From assembly GCA_016868315.1 (NCBI GenBank), contig VGHE01000008.1:1-64000 (forward strand): a stretch of DNA of 64,000 bases, in the 5' to 3' direction. This DNA is from Betaproteobacteria bacterium. Its GTDB lineage: Bacteria > Bdellovibrionota_B > Oligoflexia > Silvanigrellales > Silvanigrellaceae. Within the stretch, counting starts at the first letter, position 1. Each line of letters opens with the position of its first letter. The notes beneath the pieces were generated by a model that did not search any database, was not told the origin of the DNA, and saw nothing but the letters and a program-made list of their open reading frames with translations. Shown here one piece after another: positions 7,184 through 15,505 of the stretch. The translations under genes and the position numbers were made by a program.

Positions 7184-8347
7184 TCACGGCAATTCAGAAC
7201 CGCGGTTCAGGATTTCAACGAATTCAGAATAACTGAACACGCGGTTTCTTCTTTGAGATGTCAACTCACGCACAACGCCAATTTCAATGAGAAGACTGAG
7301 TGACTTATTGACCGTTGCCGCAGTCAGACCTGTTTTTTGGACCAACCATCCCGAAGTCACGATGGGCTGCTCTACGAGAGCTGAATGAACTTTCAAAGTA
7401 CTGGAGGCAGCGCGACCCAGTCCGCCAATTGCTTCACGATGACGACCTGTAAGAGCAAGGAGCTGCTGAGCTGTTTCAACCGCTTGTGATGCGGTAAAGA
7501 TAACTGCGTCTGCAAAAAAATCGAGCCAAGCTTCCCAATCACCTTTCAATCGCACGTTGTTCAAAAGCTCGTAATATTGTTTTCGATAGGTTTTAAAATA
7601 GAGGCTCAGATAAAGCATGGGTTTATTCAGAAGACCTTGCTCACACAAAATCAAGGTGATTAAAAATCTACCCAACCGACCATTTCCATCCAAAAATGGG
7701 TGAATTGTTTCGAATTGAACATGAGCCAGAGCGGCCTTCAACAACACAGGCGTCTGCAAAGTATGATCATGCAAAAACAATTCAAGCTGACCCATACACT
7801 CGAGAACTTGTTCAGGCGGCGGGGGAACAAAAGCGGCATTCCCTGGGCGAGTTCCTCCAATCCAGTTCTGGCTACGCCTGAATTCACCGGGCGAATGTTT
7901 GCTTCCGCGGCCCTTTGCAAGCAAGACACCATGAATATTTCTAAGCAGTCGCAAAGACAGCGGCAAACCATCCTGAAGCAGCTTCAAACCATGATTGAGA
8001 GCCGCGACATAGTTGCTCACTTCTCGAACGTCATCGAGTGGAACTCCTGGCTCTTCATTCACCTCGAACAACAGCAAGTCAGAAAGGGAAGACTGCGTTC
8101 CCTCAATCATCGATGACAGCACCGCCTCTTTCCGAACGTATGCGTATAAAAACAAGTTGGTGTCAGGAAGAAGAGTCGACACGCTGTCGAGCCTGCCCAG
8201 AGCAACGAGCGCGTAATCAAATTTCTGCCGCAGTGCCGGAGTCCATTCCACGGGTGGAATGGGTGGCAGCGGTGACGGGACAAACGCCTGCACCTTTTCT
8301 CCAACCGTCGAGATTGCAACGTATTTTCCTTGCAGTTTCCGTCGCAT
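7184..8347 (-). CDS. fic: Fic family AMP-transferase with C-terminal winged helix
   Basis: A 387-residue two-domain Fic protein. The catalytic motif HPFLDGNGRLGR is at residues 216-227. The N-terminal inhibitory motif S-x-x-x-E-G is present as SSMIEG at 78-83, which makes it a class II Fic whose glutamate blocks ATP binding until relieved. The C-terminal 65 residues (LKVHSALVEQPIV to VREL) form a winged helix, the layout known from the Shewanella protein SoFic. The expected reaction is AMP transfer from ATP to a protein Ser, Thr or Tyr hydroxyl. Two identical dyads lie just upstream, suggesting autoregulation through the winged helix. Length is normal for the family. Confidence 0.92.
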   Translation of the reverse strand: MRRKLQGKYVAISTVGEKVQAFVPSPLPPIPPVEWTPALRQKFDYALVALGRLDSVSTLLPDTNLFLYAYVRKEAVLSSMIEGTQSSLSDLLLFEVNEEPGVPLDDVREVSNYVAALNHGLKLLQDGLPLSLRLLRNIHGVLLAKGRGSKHSPGEFRRSQNWIGGTRPGNAAFVPPPPEQVLECMGQLELFLHDHTLQTPVLLKAALAHVQFETIHPFLDGNGRLGRFLITLILCEQGLLNKPMLYLSLYFKTYRKQYYELLNNVRLKGDWEAWLDFFADAVIFTASQAVETAQQLLALTGRHREAIGGLGRAASSTLKVHSALVEQPIVTSGWLVQKTGLTAATVNKSLSLLIEIGVVRELTSQRRNRVFSYSEFVEILNRGSELP

Positions 8348-8363
8348 AAGACATTCCAGAAGT

Positions 8364-8388
8364 TAAAATACCGGTTACGAGTATTTTA
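8364..8388. promoter_or_regulatory. Dyad operator 1 upstream of fic
   Basis: TAAAATA-N11-TATTTTA, a perfect 7-bp inverted repeat with an 11-base spacer, 17 bases upstream of the fic start. The same motif with the same spacing recurs 41 bp further upstream. The flanking base pair C/G inside the arms extends it to 8 bp (TAAAATAC/GTATTTTA). Confidence 0.6.
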
Positions 8389-8404
8389 TTTATAAGCTCT
8401 ATCC

Positions 8405-8429
8405 TAAAATAAGATAGAATCGTATTTTA
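8405..8429. promoter_or_regulatory. Dyad operator 2 upstream of fic
   Basis: A second TAAAATA-N11-TATTTTA, extended outward to CCTAAAATA/TATTTTAGG (9 bp perfect). It is 41 bp from operator 1, close to four helical turns, so two dimers would sit on the same DNA face. The spacer bases differ, so only the arms are conserved, as expected for a protein-binding site and not a recent duplication. Confidence 0.6.
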
Positions 8430-8614
8430 GGCAATTCCCGAAGTGAGCAGAAATCAACAGTTGCGTGCGCAACCATGAGAAGTTCAACCTTGCTTATTTC
8501 CTGCACACGCTCCAGATCCCGCAGATCCTCTTGGATAATGCGGGCTTGCCGTTCAAGCTGCCAAAATGAATGAGTAGTTCTGATTGCCAGTTAATGTGGT
8601 GCACAAATCGGAGA
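8430..8614 (-). other. Gap with a possible minus-strand gene fragment
   Basis: The minus strand is open from about 8590 to 8399 without a usable start codon. The translation is helical and coding-like (for example WQLERQARIIQEDLRDLERV, then VELLMVAHATVDF). I cannot assign a family. It overlaps operator 2 at its end. It may be a remnant of a gene formerly upstream of fic, or chance. Confidence 0.2.
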
Positions 8615-8656
8615 AACAAAAAAAAATAGGCTCGCCTGAGTTCAGACGAGCCTACT
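8615..8656 (-). terminator. Rho-independent terminator of the RRM gene
   Basis: On the minus strand TAGGCTCG (8647-8654) pairs with CGAGCCTA (8627-8634) across a 12-base loop, followed by a run of nine T. It lies 32 bases past the end of the RRM protein gene. Confidence 0.85.
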
Positions 8657-8688
8657 TTAAAATAACGAGGCTACTTGGCCGGCTGGGC

Positions 8689-9015
8689 TCAGTAGCGACC
8701 GCCGCCGTATCCGCCGCGTCCGCCGCCGCCGCCGCCGAATCCACGGCCGCCACCTTGACGAGGCTCTTGTGGACGAGCTTCGTTTACGGTGAGTTGGCGA
8801 CCATCAACTTGTTGGCCGTTGAGCTGAGCGATGCTCTGTTGAGCAGCTTCAGCAGTTGCCATTTCAACGAATCCAAAGCCTTTTGAACGGCCAGTTTCGC
8901 GATCTGTCACAATGCGGCAAGAAACAACTTCGCCGAACTGCGAAAAAAGACCAGCGAGGCTGTCTTCGGTTGAGTTATAAGAAAGGTTGCCGACGTACAA
9001 TTTTGCATTAGCCAT
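8689..9015 (-). CDS. Glycine-rich RRM RNA-binding protein
   Basis: A 108-residue single-stranded RNA-binding protein. An RRM domain covers residues 1-80, with RNP2 as LYVGNL (residues 5-10) and RNP1 as KGFGFVEM (around 45-52). An RGG-like tail of glycine and arginine repeats follows, ending GGYGGGRY. Such proteins resemble cyanobacterial and delta-proteobacterial Rbp proteins and are thought to act on mRNA in the cold or under stress. ATG at 9015 is chosen over longer upstream frames because the RRM begins here and GGAGAT lies six bases upstream. A strong terminator follows. Confidence 0.93.
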   Translation of the reverse strand: MANAKLYVGNLSYNSTEDSLAGLFSQFGEVVSCRIVTDRETGRSKGFGFVEMATAEAAQQSIAQLNGQQVDGRQLTVNEARPQEPRQGGGRGFGGGGGGRGGYGGGRY

Positions 9016-9973
9016 GGGATCTCCAATCGATAAAATCCACGGCACCGTAAACAAGAGTAACTGACTCGATGAGTAGCTGTGGAATTTTCCCAGACCAAGC
9101 TCTAGCACACCTGTAGAAAAAGAACAGATGAAAAACACGGCGTGTAGGAAAATTTAGCCCACCCTAAAGGCTCGGGGGCACCCCAATAGGTTCACTATCG
9201 CCCATCCGAGATGCTCTATCATGAAGCTTTGACCGCCAACACCTTCACATAACCTCCTGTTTTATTAACAATTCCCACCAGAGGCTACCCTGTTTTCGGC
9301 AGGGCAAGGAGAAGAATGCCCTAACTCTCAACAGTCCCGCTGCGAGCGGGTCGCTTCAATGGGCGGCGCTCAAAGATGGGGAGGCTCGCAGCGGTCGCTC
9401 GAATTTTAATTGTCATTTGGCCGAGGACCACGCCCACGACCTTCAAATGCCCGCCGCAATTGTCGAACCATCGAAAGAGCAGCTGCGCCAATTCGTAATC
9501 GAATTTATTTCCTTCACAAAATGAATGGATAGGTCACTCGAACGTTGCCTCCACCGCGGGGCACGGAAACTGCCATTGCTTGATCGATTGCGCAACGCAC
9601 TGCTCTGTCGGTGGGTGGTTTAAAGATGAGTTCGCGATTTCGGAACGACTGACTTTCCCGTTCGATCCAATTTCAAAGGAATCAGACGCTGATTTTCAGA
9701 AGGAGAATTGAAACAAAAAGTGCATGAGTCGGCAGAACTTGCGCGGCTTCTTGAGCTACAGAGACTATGGATGCCGTGCAGGGTGTGCAGCCCTTCCTTT
9801 AAATGTGCAGAATTTAGTTCATATAAATCATTATAAAACATGATTTACAGCTTTTTATTCATAATATCATGAAGTACTATCACTTTACTAAAGTGCACTA
9901 ATATTGCCCCGATTAGTATTGTTGAGGTGAAACGGTTTCCCTCGTCCAGCCGCTATTCAATGCAGGAGTACCT
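9016..9973. other. 958-bp gene-poor region
   Basis: No intact gene. It carries the RRM gene promoter at the left and the lipoprotein gene leader at the right. In the middle (about 9395-9520) is a minus-strand fragment resembling the IS91-like transposase C-terminus, listed separately. The stretch 9830-9910 is AT-rich, with TTATAAAACATG and TAATATTGCC. The rest shows nothing I can name. Confidence 0.5.
9395..9530 (-). pseudogene. Possible second IS91-like transposase fragment
   Basis: Read on the minus strand, this gives FDYELAQLLFRWFDNCGGHL followed by KVVGVVLGQMTI. It aligns with WAQLLKRTF...DKCGGRMKLVGVVFDQPTI of the fragment at 3285-3569, with about seven residues deleted between the LL and CGG parts. 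The CGG and VGVV core are shared. The 3' repeat that should follow is not recognisable. This could be an old, unrelated or heavily decayed copy. Confidence 0.4.
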
Positions 9974-10999
9974 ATGAGAAGCCAAAACGTTATTTCTCTT
10001 CTGTCCGTTGTCATTGTTGCACAGGGGTGTGGCTCGAAGGCTGCCCAAAAAAAGATCTCTGCGATTTCGCCCGAGAACCAGTACGAAATTGGCTCTCAGG
10101 TGACCAATGAATCTGTAAGCGCTGCCAGCGCAGGCGACAGCGAAGGCTCAGGTGGTTTCAGCTTTTCACTCGCAGGGTCGGGATCGCCCTTTAAAACAGT
10201 CAGTCGAACGTGTGTCGTTCAGGCTGATGGTTCAGCCCTCGTGACCATTTCGTCCGAAATAGAGATCGATAAATCTTCCTCAAACGCGAATGTGAGCCGC
10301 GTAAACAAAACCACAGGCAATAGCACTGAGAGCCGAGTTTGGAGCAACCCCGGAGGCGTTCAGTGCGCATCCGCAGAAAAAGCAAGGGTCAACCTCAAAT
10401 CCGATCCCACCGCATACAGTCTGAAAGTGCGAATCGAACGCTCGCGGCAGCAGACCTTGTCACAAACCAATGTGAGGAAGAACACTACAATCTCATCTTC
10501 GCGCAGCTTCGCTATGATTGGCGAGAGAGCAATTTCAATCGTATCTTACAGTGAGGACGCGGCAAGCAATACATCCATCCAAGAAAAAAAGGTCTCCGGC
10601 AGCATGAACCGCTCCTTTTCTTTTGTAGACAAGTCTGGACAAACCCAATCTGGATCTTTTTCATCAGCAACAGTTGGAGATCCAATGGTCGTTCGGGTCA
10701 AGCGTTCCCTCTCTTCGAAGGAGGTCATCTCCAGAGAATTGGTATCCGGCACGCGTAAAAGTGTTCTGGCCGACGGGACAGCGCTCGAATTGACTTTTAG
10801 CCAGTTTGTCATGTCCGGCTCGGGTGAAAGCTGCGACGCACAATCCGGGAGTGTATCTATCAAATATCTTGATAGTGCAGGCGAAGCTACAAAAACAGTC
10901 AACTGCGCAGCAGAAAGTGGACTCTTGAATTGCTTAGATCAATCCGGTGCTGCCGTGGAATTGGAAAGCCCATCCTGTGATCCGGCGGATGACAAATAA
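9974..10999 (+). CDS. Predicted lipoprotein of unknown function (341 aa)
   Basis: I do not recognise a family. The protein has a lipobox VAQGC (Cys19) and then a serine-rich linker to about residue 60. The rest is a long beta-rich region with many SSSR, SGSGF and TV repeats of polar residues. Several cysteines (around positions 80, 118, 295, 318, 328 and 335) could form disulfides. The start ATG is preceded by GCAGGAGTACC. It is probably exported to the outer membrane. The downstream DCC-family gene is separated by a 10-bp dyad and is likely a separate transcript. Confidence 0.7.
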   Translation: MRSQNVISLLSVVIVAQGCGSKAAQKKISAISPENQYEIGSQVTNESVSAASAGDSEGSGGFSFSLAGSGSPFKTVSRTCVVQADGSALVTISSEIEIDKSSSNANVSRVNKTTGNSTESRVWSNPGGVQCASAEKARVNLKSDPTAYSLKVRIERSRQQTLSQTNVRKNTTISSSRSFAMIGERAISIVSYSEDAASNTSIQEKKVSGSMNRSFSFVDKSGQTQSGSFSSATVGDPMVVRVKRSLSSKEVISRELVSGTRKSVLADGTALELTFSQFVMSGSGESCDAQSGSVSIKYLDSAGEATKTVNCAAESGLLNCLDQSGAAVELESPSCDPADDK

Positions 11000-11096
11000 A
11001 GCAAACAGGAAGTTCCTTCTTTCCTGCGGTGCTCATTCCTATTCTCTTTGCTTTACGGAGCAGTGAGGGGAAAGGAAGACACCGCGGGGTGCAATC

Positions 11097-11130
11097 AGCA
11101 AGCGAAGACAGTATTCTTAATTCGCTTGCT
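11097..11130. promoter_or_regulatory. Perfect 10-bp dyad upstream of the DCC gene
   Basis: AGCAAGCGAA at 11097-11106 and its exact complement TTCGCTTGCT at 11121-11130 flank a 14-base loop. No T-run follows on either side, so it is not a classical terminator. It is 25 bases before the next start codon. It could be an operator, or a hairpin ending the upstream transcript. Confidence 0.4.
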
Positions 11131-11155
11131 AGAGCGCGCACCGTGAGGAACTGCC

Positions 11156-11560
11156 ATGAAAAATCAACATCCCACAATCATCTTTGATGGTGTTTGCAAT
11201 CTCTGCAGCACCTTCATAGGCTGGCTTGTATTAAGAGATAAAAATAGAGAACTCCGCTTTGCCACTTTTCAATCCCAATTCGCACGCGAAGCTCTTAAAA
11301 ATCAGCCGAGCGAAGTTTTGCCATCAGGAACTGTCATCTTGGTCGAGGGTCAGCTGCTCCACACGCGATCCGATGCCGTGTTAAAAATACTTGGTCATAT
11401 TGGTGTTCCCAAAGTCATTCTCCAGCTCGGGCTCGCCGTGCCGCGCCCTCTGCGTGATGCGCTTTATAATTTTGTAGCAAAAAACAGATATCGTTTCTTC
11501 GGAACACGGAAGCACTGCTTCATGCCCACTTCGGAAATTCGAGAACGATTCCTGGATTAA
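11156..11560 (+). CDS. DCC family thiol-disulfide oxidoreductase-like (DUF393)
   Basis: A 134-residue cytoplasmic protein. It begins with the DCC signature, IIFDGVCNLCSTFIGWLV, whose DxxCxxC gives the family its name. It continues with RFATFQSQFAREAL and ends with the RYRFFGTRKHCFMPT segment typical of the family. DUF393 proteins are predicted thioredoxin-fold oxidoreductases; substrate unknown. ATG at 11156 follows GAGGAACTGCC. Length is normal. The next gene converges on it. Confidence 0.9.
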   Translation: MKNQHPTIIFDGVCNLCSTFIGWLVLRDKNRELRFATFQSQFAREALKNQPSEVLPSGTVILVEGQLLHTRSDAVLKILGHIGVPKVILQLGLAVPRPLRDALYNFVAKNRYRFFGTRKHCFMPTSEIRERFLD

Positions 11561-11609
11561 GATTGCAGAGCAGAATTGAAAAATAAATCTCACATCGTGG
11601 CAAATTTGG

Positions 11610-12416
11610 TTACTTCAAGATAGCCTTCAGACTCGATTCAATCCAAGCCTTGTGATGCACAACGCTGGCATAAAGGCTCAGAACTTTCCCCTTACAGGTT
11701 CCGTCGCCATCTCCACCGTGAAGCACACCCGCCAGTTTGCCGTTTTGTACCAGCGGGCCTCCCGAGTCTCCACTACATGAAATTCCAGTACCCCGGCTGA
11801 TTTGTATCGTTGCACGACCCGGAAACATTTTTGAATCGTGAATTTTTTGGACTTTATTTGTCGAAGTGCGCAGCTGTCCATCAGCATCTTCCGTGTTGTT
11901 TGCCCCGAAACCAGACGTGCTGACTGTATCGCCAACGATGGGTGCTTTGATTGCTAATTCGAGCGTACGACCTACCGCATCCCGATCCAGCAGAATCAAA
12001 GCAAAATCGACCGAAGAATAAGTGGAATAGTCTGCGGCTCCTTCGTTGCCGTTGCGGAACGAGCTTTCCGAGAGGACCTTCTTTACTTTGTAGGTTGTGA
12101 GTTTGTTGCCAGCTTTCGACTCAACTTCGTTTCCAACAACGATATTGCAATGAGCAGCCGTGAGAACCACACGTTTGTGAATCAAAGTCCCAGAACAGAT
12201 CCAACCCGAGTCAAGATTGATTCTTACGGAGTAGCCGAGAGGGTCACTTGCTTTCATGGAATCTTTGGAATTTATGGTGCCGCCGCTCATCTGAGCATCT
12301 GCATCGGCAGAATCTCCTGCCTTGTTGCAGCCCAACGCAATACAGCAGGCTACGGAAGTCGCAGCCAGAAATGCGCAGGGACGAAATGAAGAGTGAACCC
12401 GAACTCGATTTATCAT
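11610..12416 (-). CDS. Trypsin-like serine protease lipoprotein (S1 family)
   Basis: A 268-residue exported protease with lipobox IALGC (Cys30). The catalytic triad is visible: His89 in LTAAHC, Asp137 in SVDFALILLD, and Ser218 in SCSGDSGGPL. The GTG-to-GGD region after Ser218 (LAGVLHGGDGDGTC) is intact. The mature enzyme begins around SGGTINSKD, so the usual N-terminal activation cleavage before an IVGG-like sequence is not obvious. Predatory and related bacteria often carry many such proteases; here it would face the periplasm or surface. ATG at 12416 follows GAGGTGG. Confidence 0.9.
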   Translation of the reverse strand: MINRVRVHSSFRPCAFLAATSVACCIALGCNKAGDSADADAQMSGGTINSKDSMKASDPLGYSVRINLDSGWICSGTLIHKRVVLTAAHCNIVVGNEVESKAGNKLTTYKVKKVLSESSFRNGNEGAADYSTYSSVDFALILLDRDAVGRTLELAIKAPIVGDTVSTSGFGANNTEDADGQLRTSTNKVQKIHDSKMFPGRATIQISRGTGISCSGDSGGPLVQNGKLAGVLHGGDGDGTCKGKVLSLYASVVHHKAWIESSLKAILK

Positions 12417-12580
12417 TCGTCAATCCACCTCGCTGTTTCCACGCCCAAGGTTGATGCGTTACAATCTGCTTTCAGCGCGGCTCGGGCACGAGCATCCGGG
12501 GCACTCATCCCCACAACGCAAGCCGCTCATAATCCTCGAACCATCGAAACCTCCGGCACGACCTATTCGAGTATCGGCAG

Positions 12581-13039
12581 TTACAAACCCGAATTTGAAG
12601 AAAATTTCGCAGATTTTGCAAAAAGACTTGCCAATTCATAGATGAGCCACCCGAGTGGCCCAAACATTAACACCAAAAATAAAATCGGGCTCACCCATTT
12701 GAAGCTCTGGTTCCGCTCGAGAGCTGTCTTCCAAATAGAGAAACCCACGAAAAGGTCGAAACAGAGATAGTGAATCCATCCTGCTGCTGCGCCTTCGGGG
12801 GACGACATCAGAGATTGAATGCCCTCAAGGGTAGGCCTGGCCAACATTGAAAAAATTTGCGGCGATTGGATGATCGCCGGAACGACCATCACTGCATAGA
12901 GCAGTGCAAAGATATGCATTGGCTTGAAGCGCGGATTATTGAAGAGTCTTGATGTAAATTGCGAACGCGGCAGCAAGACCAAAGATATCCAGAACGGCAT
13001 AACAAATGCATTGCTGATCATAAAAACTTGCTGCGCCAA
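12581..13039 (-). CDS. ABA4-like integral membrane protein (DUF4281)
   Basis: An integral membrane protein of about 152 residues with four hydrophobic segments. The sequence PMHIFALLYAVMVVPAI and the later GAAAGWIHYLCFDLFVG are characteristic of the ABA4-like (DUF4281) family. Plant ABA4 is needed for neoxanthin synthesis; bacterial function is unknown. TTG at 13039 is preferred because GAGGAGG lies five bases upstream, with GTG at 13045 or ATG at 13021 as alternatives. It sits about 20 bases downstream of the MBL-fold gene on the same strand, so the two are probably co-transcribed. Confidence 0.8.
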   Translation of the reverse strand: MAQQVFMISNAFVMPFWISLVLLPRSQFTSRLFNNPRFKPMHIFALLYAVMVVPAIIQSPQIFSMLARPTLEGIQSLMSSPEGAAAGWIHYLCFDLFVGFSIWKTALERNQSFKWVSPILFLVLMFGPLGWLIYELASLFAKSAKFSSNSGL

Positions 13040-13058
13040 ACTCACCTCCTCAGCCCCT

Positions 13059-13832
13059 TTATTTAAAGCGACTTATCAGCTTTAGCTCTTCAACGCTCTT
13101 GCGTGCCAAAGACGGACTGAAGTGGCCCGGGAAGAACATTTTCACATTGCGTGCATCGTGTTTCAGAAATTCACCAATCATTCGTGAATTTCTTTCGAGG
13201 TCACAGATGTAGAAATGGCGGGTCGCTGAAGCTCCAACCAACGAACCACGGAACAAATCGCCTGTGAATGCGAGATCATCTATAACCACGGCAAGAGAAC
13301 CCTCCGTGTGGCTTGGTACTGGGGTCACAAAACCAATCTCGGGGCCAACCCACTCATCGAGGGGTGTTTTCGAACCAATCAACTTTGTTGCCTTTGGAGC
13401 CAGAAAGGACTTTTCCTGATCTCCGCTCCGACGCATCTGAGCGATAAAGCTTGTTGGGCAAAGTGGGTCTGACTTTCCCTTTTCCAGAAGGGCAGAATCT
13501 TGCGCCCCGAGCAGAACGGGAATTTTGAACTTATCCTGAAAATAACGTGCCCCACCGGCATGATCCCAATGACCATGAGTTAGGACGATTGCTTTGATCC
13601 AATCCGGATTAATTTTTCTGTCGCGAAAATCTTTCTCAAGTAGTGGTGCGTCTTCATAGCTTCCTGAGTCGATCATCAGAAAATTTTCTGCACCAACTTT
13701 TATGAGGTGAGCGTTGGAATATGATCTTCTGAAGGAAAAAACTTCATACCTTCCTTGATGACGTAAGTCCGAGGAAGTCGCGCAACCGAAAAGGGTAAAG
13801 GCAATAACAATAATTTTAGAATTTATTTTCAT
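13059..13832 (-). CDS. MBL-fold metallo-hydrolase lipoprotein
   Basis: A 257-residue exported metallo-beta-lactamase-fold hydrolase. The zinc motif HxHxDH is present as THGHWDHAGG. Further ligands are likely in PSHTEGSLAV, TGDLFRG and FFPGHFSP, giving a complete two-zinc site. A lipobox (TLFGC, Cys17) follows ATG at 13832, which has GAGGA upstream. An earlier start would add 36 charged residues before the signal and is rejected. The domain order resembles subclass B3-like hydrolases, but beta-lactamase activity cannot be claimed. It precedes the ABA4-like gene in the same direction. Confidence 0.85.
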   Translation of the reverse strand: MKINSKIIVIAFTLFGCATSSDLRHQGRYEVFSFRRSYSNAHLIKVGAENFLMIDSGSYEDAPLLEKDFRDRKINPDWIKAIVLTHGHWDHAGGARYFQDKFKIPVLLGAQDSALLEKGKSDPLCPTSFIAQMRRSGDQEKSFLAPKATKLIGSKTPLDEWVGPEIGFVTPVPSHTEGSLAVVIDDLAFTGDLFRGSLVGASATRHFYICDLERNSRMIGEFLKHDARNVKMFFPGHFSPSLARKSVEELKLISRFK

Positions 13833-14094
13833 AATCTGAGAATTTTCCTCAGGATTTATTTTAATGATTTTAATTTCCTTTTCAAGATGATTCATCAGGT
13901 CATTCGAGTGAACATCTTCACAGCTCACAGCAGTCGCCACGGCTCGAATTCACTTTTGCTTTCGAAATATTTGTCACCAGAGCTAGACACGTTTCATTCA
14001 AAACGAATTGTGTAGGGAAACAGGATCATTGATTAAGTTTTGTCGTCTTCAATTTTTGCCAGATGAATGCCGATTATAGCCAACAAGGTGCACT

Positions 14095-15447
14095 ATGGTG
14101 AGATCGCTTTACACGCACAAGCTTTTTGTTCTGTGGTTCATCTCGCAGTTAACCGCGAGCTGTAGCAACTCGCCCAATCAAAACATGCCTCAGTCAGTTG
14201 CGGCTCGCTCGCCAATCAAACAGAGTTCAAAGAGCACTGCCGTGAAATTCGACCAAGGCGGTTTTCAAGTCTCATCGGCAGATATGAATTCGCGAAGCGC
14301 TCTATTTCCAAAGACACAAACCTCCCCAAGCGAATACATCGATTCCATGAACTACGTTGGGCCGTGTCGAACAAAAGGTTGCAGCGTAGCTCGCACGGGT
14401 GGACACAACCTGCACTGGTACGTGACGCAAGCCGAGGGGGACACAGGCCGCGCTTATTACGTTAAGGGTGAAGACCAACGCTGCTGGGAGCGTCTGGATT
14501 GGGACAACGGCGCTGTGCGGATCACCTATGATAATTGCTGGTGGACACCGGGCTATAAATACAGCCGATACGCCGATGGCAGTTGGCTAGCACGGATTTG
14601 GAAACCAGGAGACTCAATTGTAGCTGATCACACAGTGTTTGGAGGAGATTGGGAATCTTGTACCGACACTCCCCTCGGTGTTGGCCAGAAACGCGTGATG
14701 ACATTTCTGTGGCGAGTGAAGGACTTCGATTGGGGTGCAGCCGGACGCCTCGACACGATTGCGATTCGGCAGTCTTACCCGCATGAACCGAACATCCGGG
14801 AGCACTATTTTTATGCTCGTGGATATGGCTTAATTGGCTGGAACTATGAAGATGATTCAAAGCCAGGTGATTATAAGTTCAATGCATTCAATCTAAAGAG
14901 CACAGTGAAACCCATTCCTGTGGGTACAAAATGCGTTCAGGTTGAGAGTGTGGCTTCTGCCCAGCCGGCTGCACCCTCGATGCCTTTGCCATCCGCGGCG
15001 AGCCCAACTCGCCCTCCTACGCCTTCGACGATGGGGCCGGATCCAGCAAAGACGCCTCTGCCCGCATCTGCGCCAACGCCTCAACCTCAGGGTGCGCTGA
15101 CTGCCTGCCAGGTCACGCAATTGCCCGGCGGGTTTGAATTCCAAAAGAATCAGCCTGTTTATTCGTGCTCCAAAAAATATTCACTGGTGTTCCAGCAGGA
15201 TGGAAATCTTGTTCTTTATGACGTTGAAACGAAACGTGCGCTGTGGGATTCGATGACAGGACAAACGGGAGCAGACAGCGCAGTGTTTCAAAGAGACGGA
15301 AACCTTGTTGTCTATCGGACAGGCTCGCCCCTCTGGAACGCAAAAACCGGCGGCTCTGTAGGCTCACAACTGGTGCTTCAGGATGATGGAAATCTTCTCA
15401 TTCGCCTCAATGACAGTGTGGTTTGGAGTGCCATGAATTTGAGATAA
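14095..15447 (+). CDS. Lipoprotein with C-terminal bulb-type lectin domain
   Basis: A 450-residue surface lipoprotein with lipobox LTASC (Cys23). Residues 85-285 form a Trp- and Tyr-rich domain I do not recognise (for example CWERLDWDNGAVRITYDNCW). A Pro-Ala-Ser linker spans about 290-335. The last 105 residues are a bulb-type mannose-binding lectin domain with three QxDGNLVxY-type repeats: FQQDGNLVLY, FQRDGNLVVY and LQDDGNLLIR. In the third the final Tyr is Arg, so one sugar site may be lost. A role in binding glycans of prey, host or matrix is inference. Confidence 0.85.
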   Translation: MVRSLYTHKLFVLWFISQLTASCSNSPNQNMPQSVAARSPIKQSSKSTAVKFDQGGFQVSSADMNSRSALFPKTQTSPSEYIDSMNYVGPCRTKGCSVARTGGHNLHWYVTQAEGDTGRAYYVKGEDQRCWERLDWDNGAVRITYDNCWWTPGYKYSRYADGSWLARIWKPGDSIVADHTVFGGDWESCTDTPLGVGQKRVMTFLWRVKDFDWGAAGRLDTIAIRQSYPHEPNIREHYFYARGYGLIGWNYEDDSKPGDYKFNAFNLKSTVKPIPVGTKCVQVESVASAQPAAPSMPLPSAASPTRPPTPSTMGPDPAKTPLPASAPTPQPQGALTACQVTQLPGGFEFQKNQPVYSCSKKYSLVFQQDGNLVLYDVETKRALWDSMTGQTGADSAVFQRDGNLVVYRTGSPLWNAKTGGSVGSQLVLQDDGNLLIRLNDSVVWSAMNLR

Positions 15448-15505
15448 TAGGGCGCGTCGCAAAGCTCCATGTTTGTGACCTTATTGAGGCCGAGTCGGTT
15501 TCGAT

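Noticed and set aside
9016-9973. Possible tRNA or other RNA gene in the gene-poor region
   Set aside because: No cloverleaf arms, T-loop or CCA end recognised by eye.
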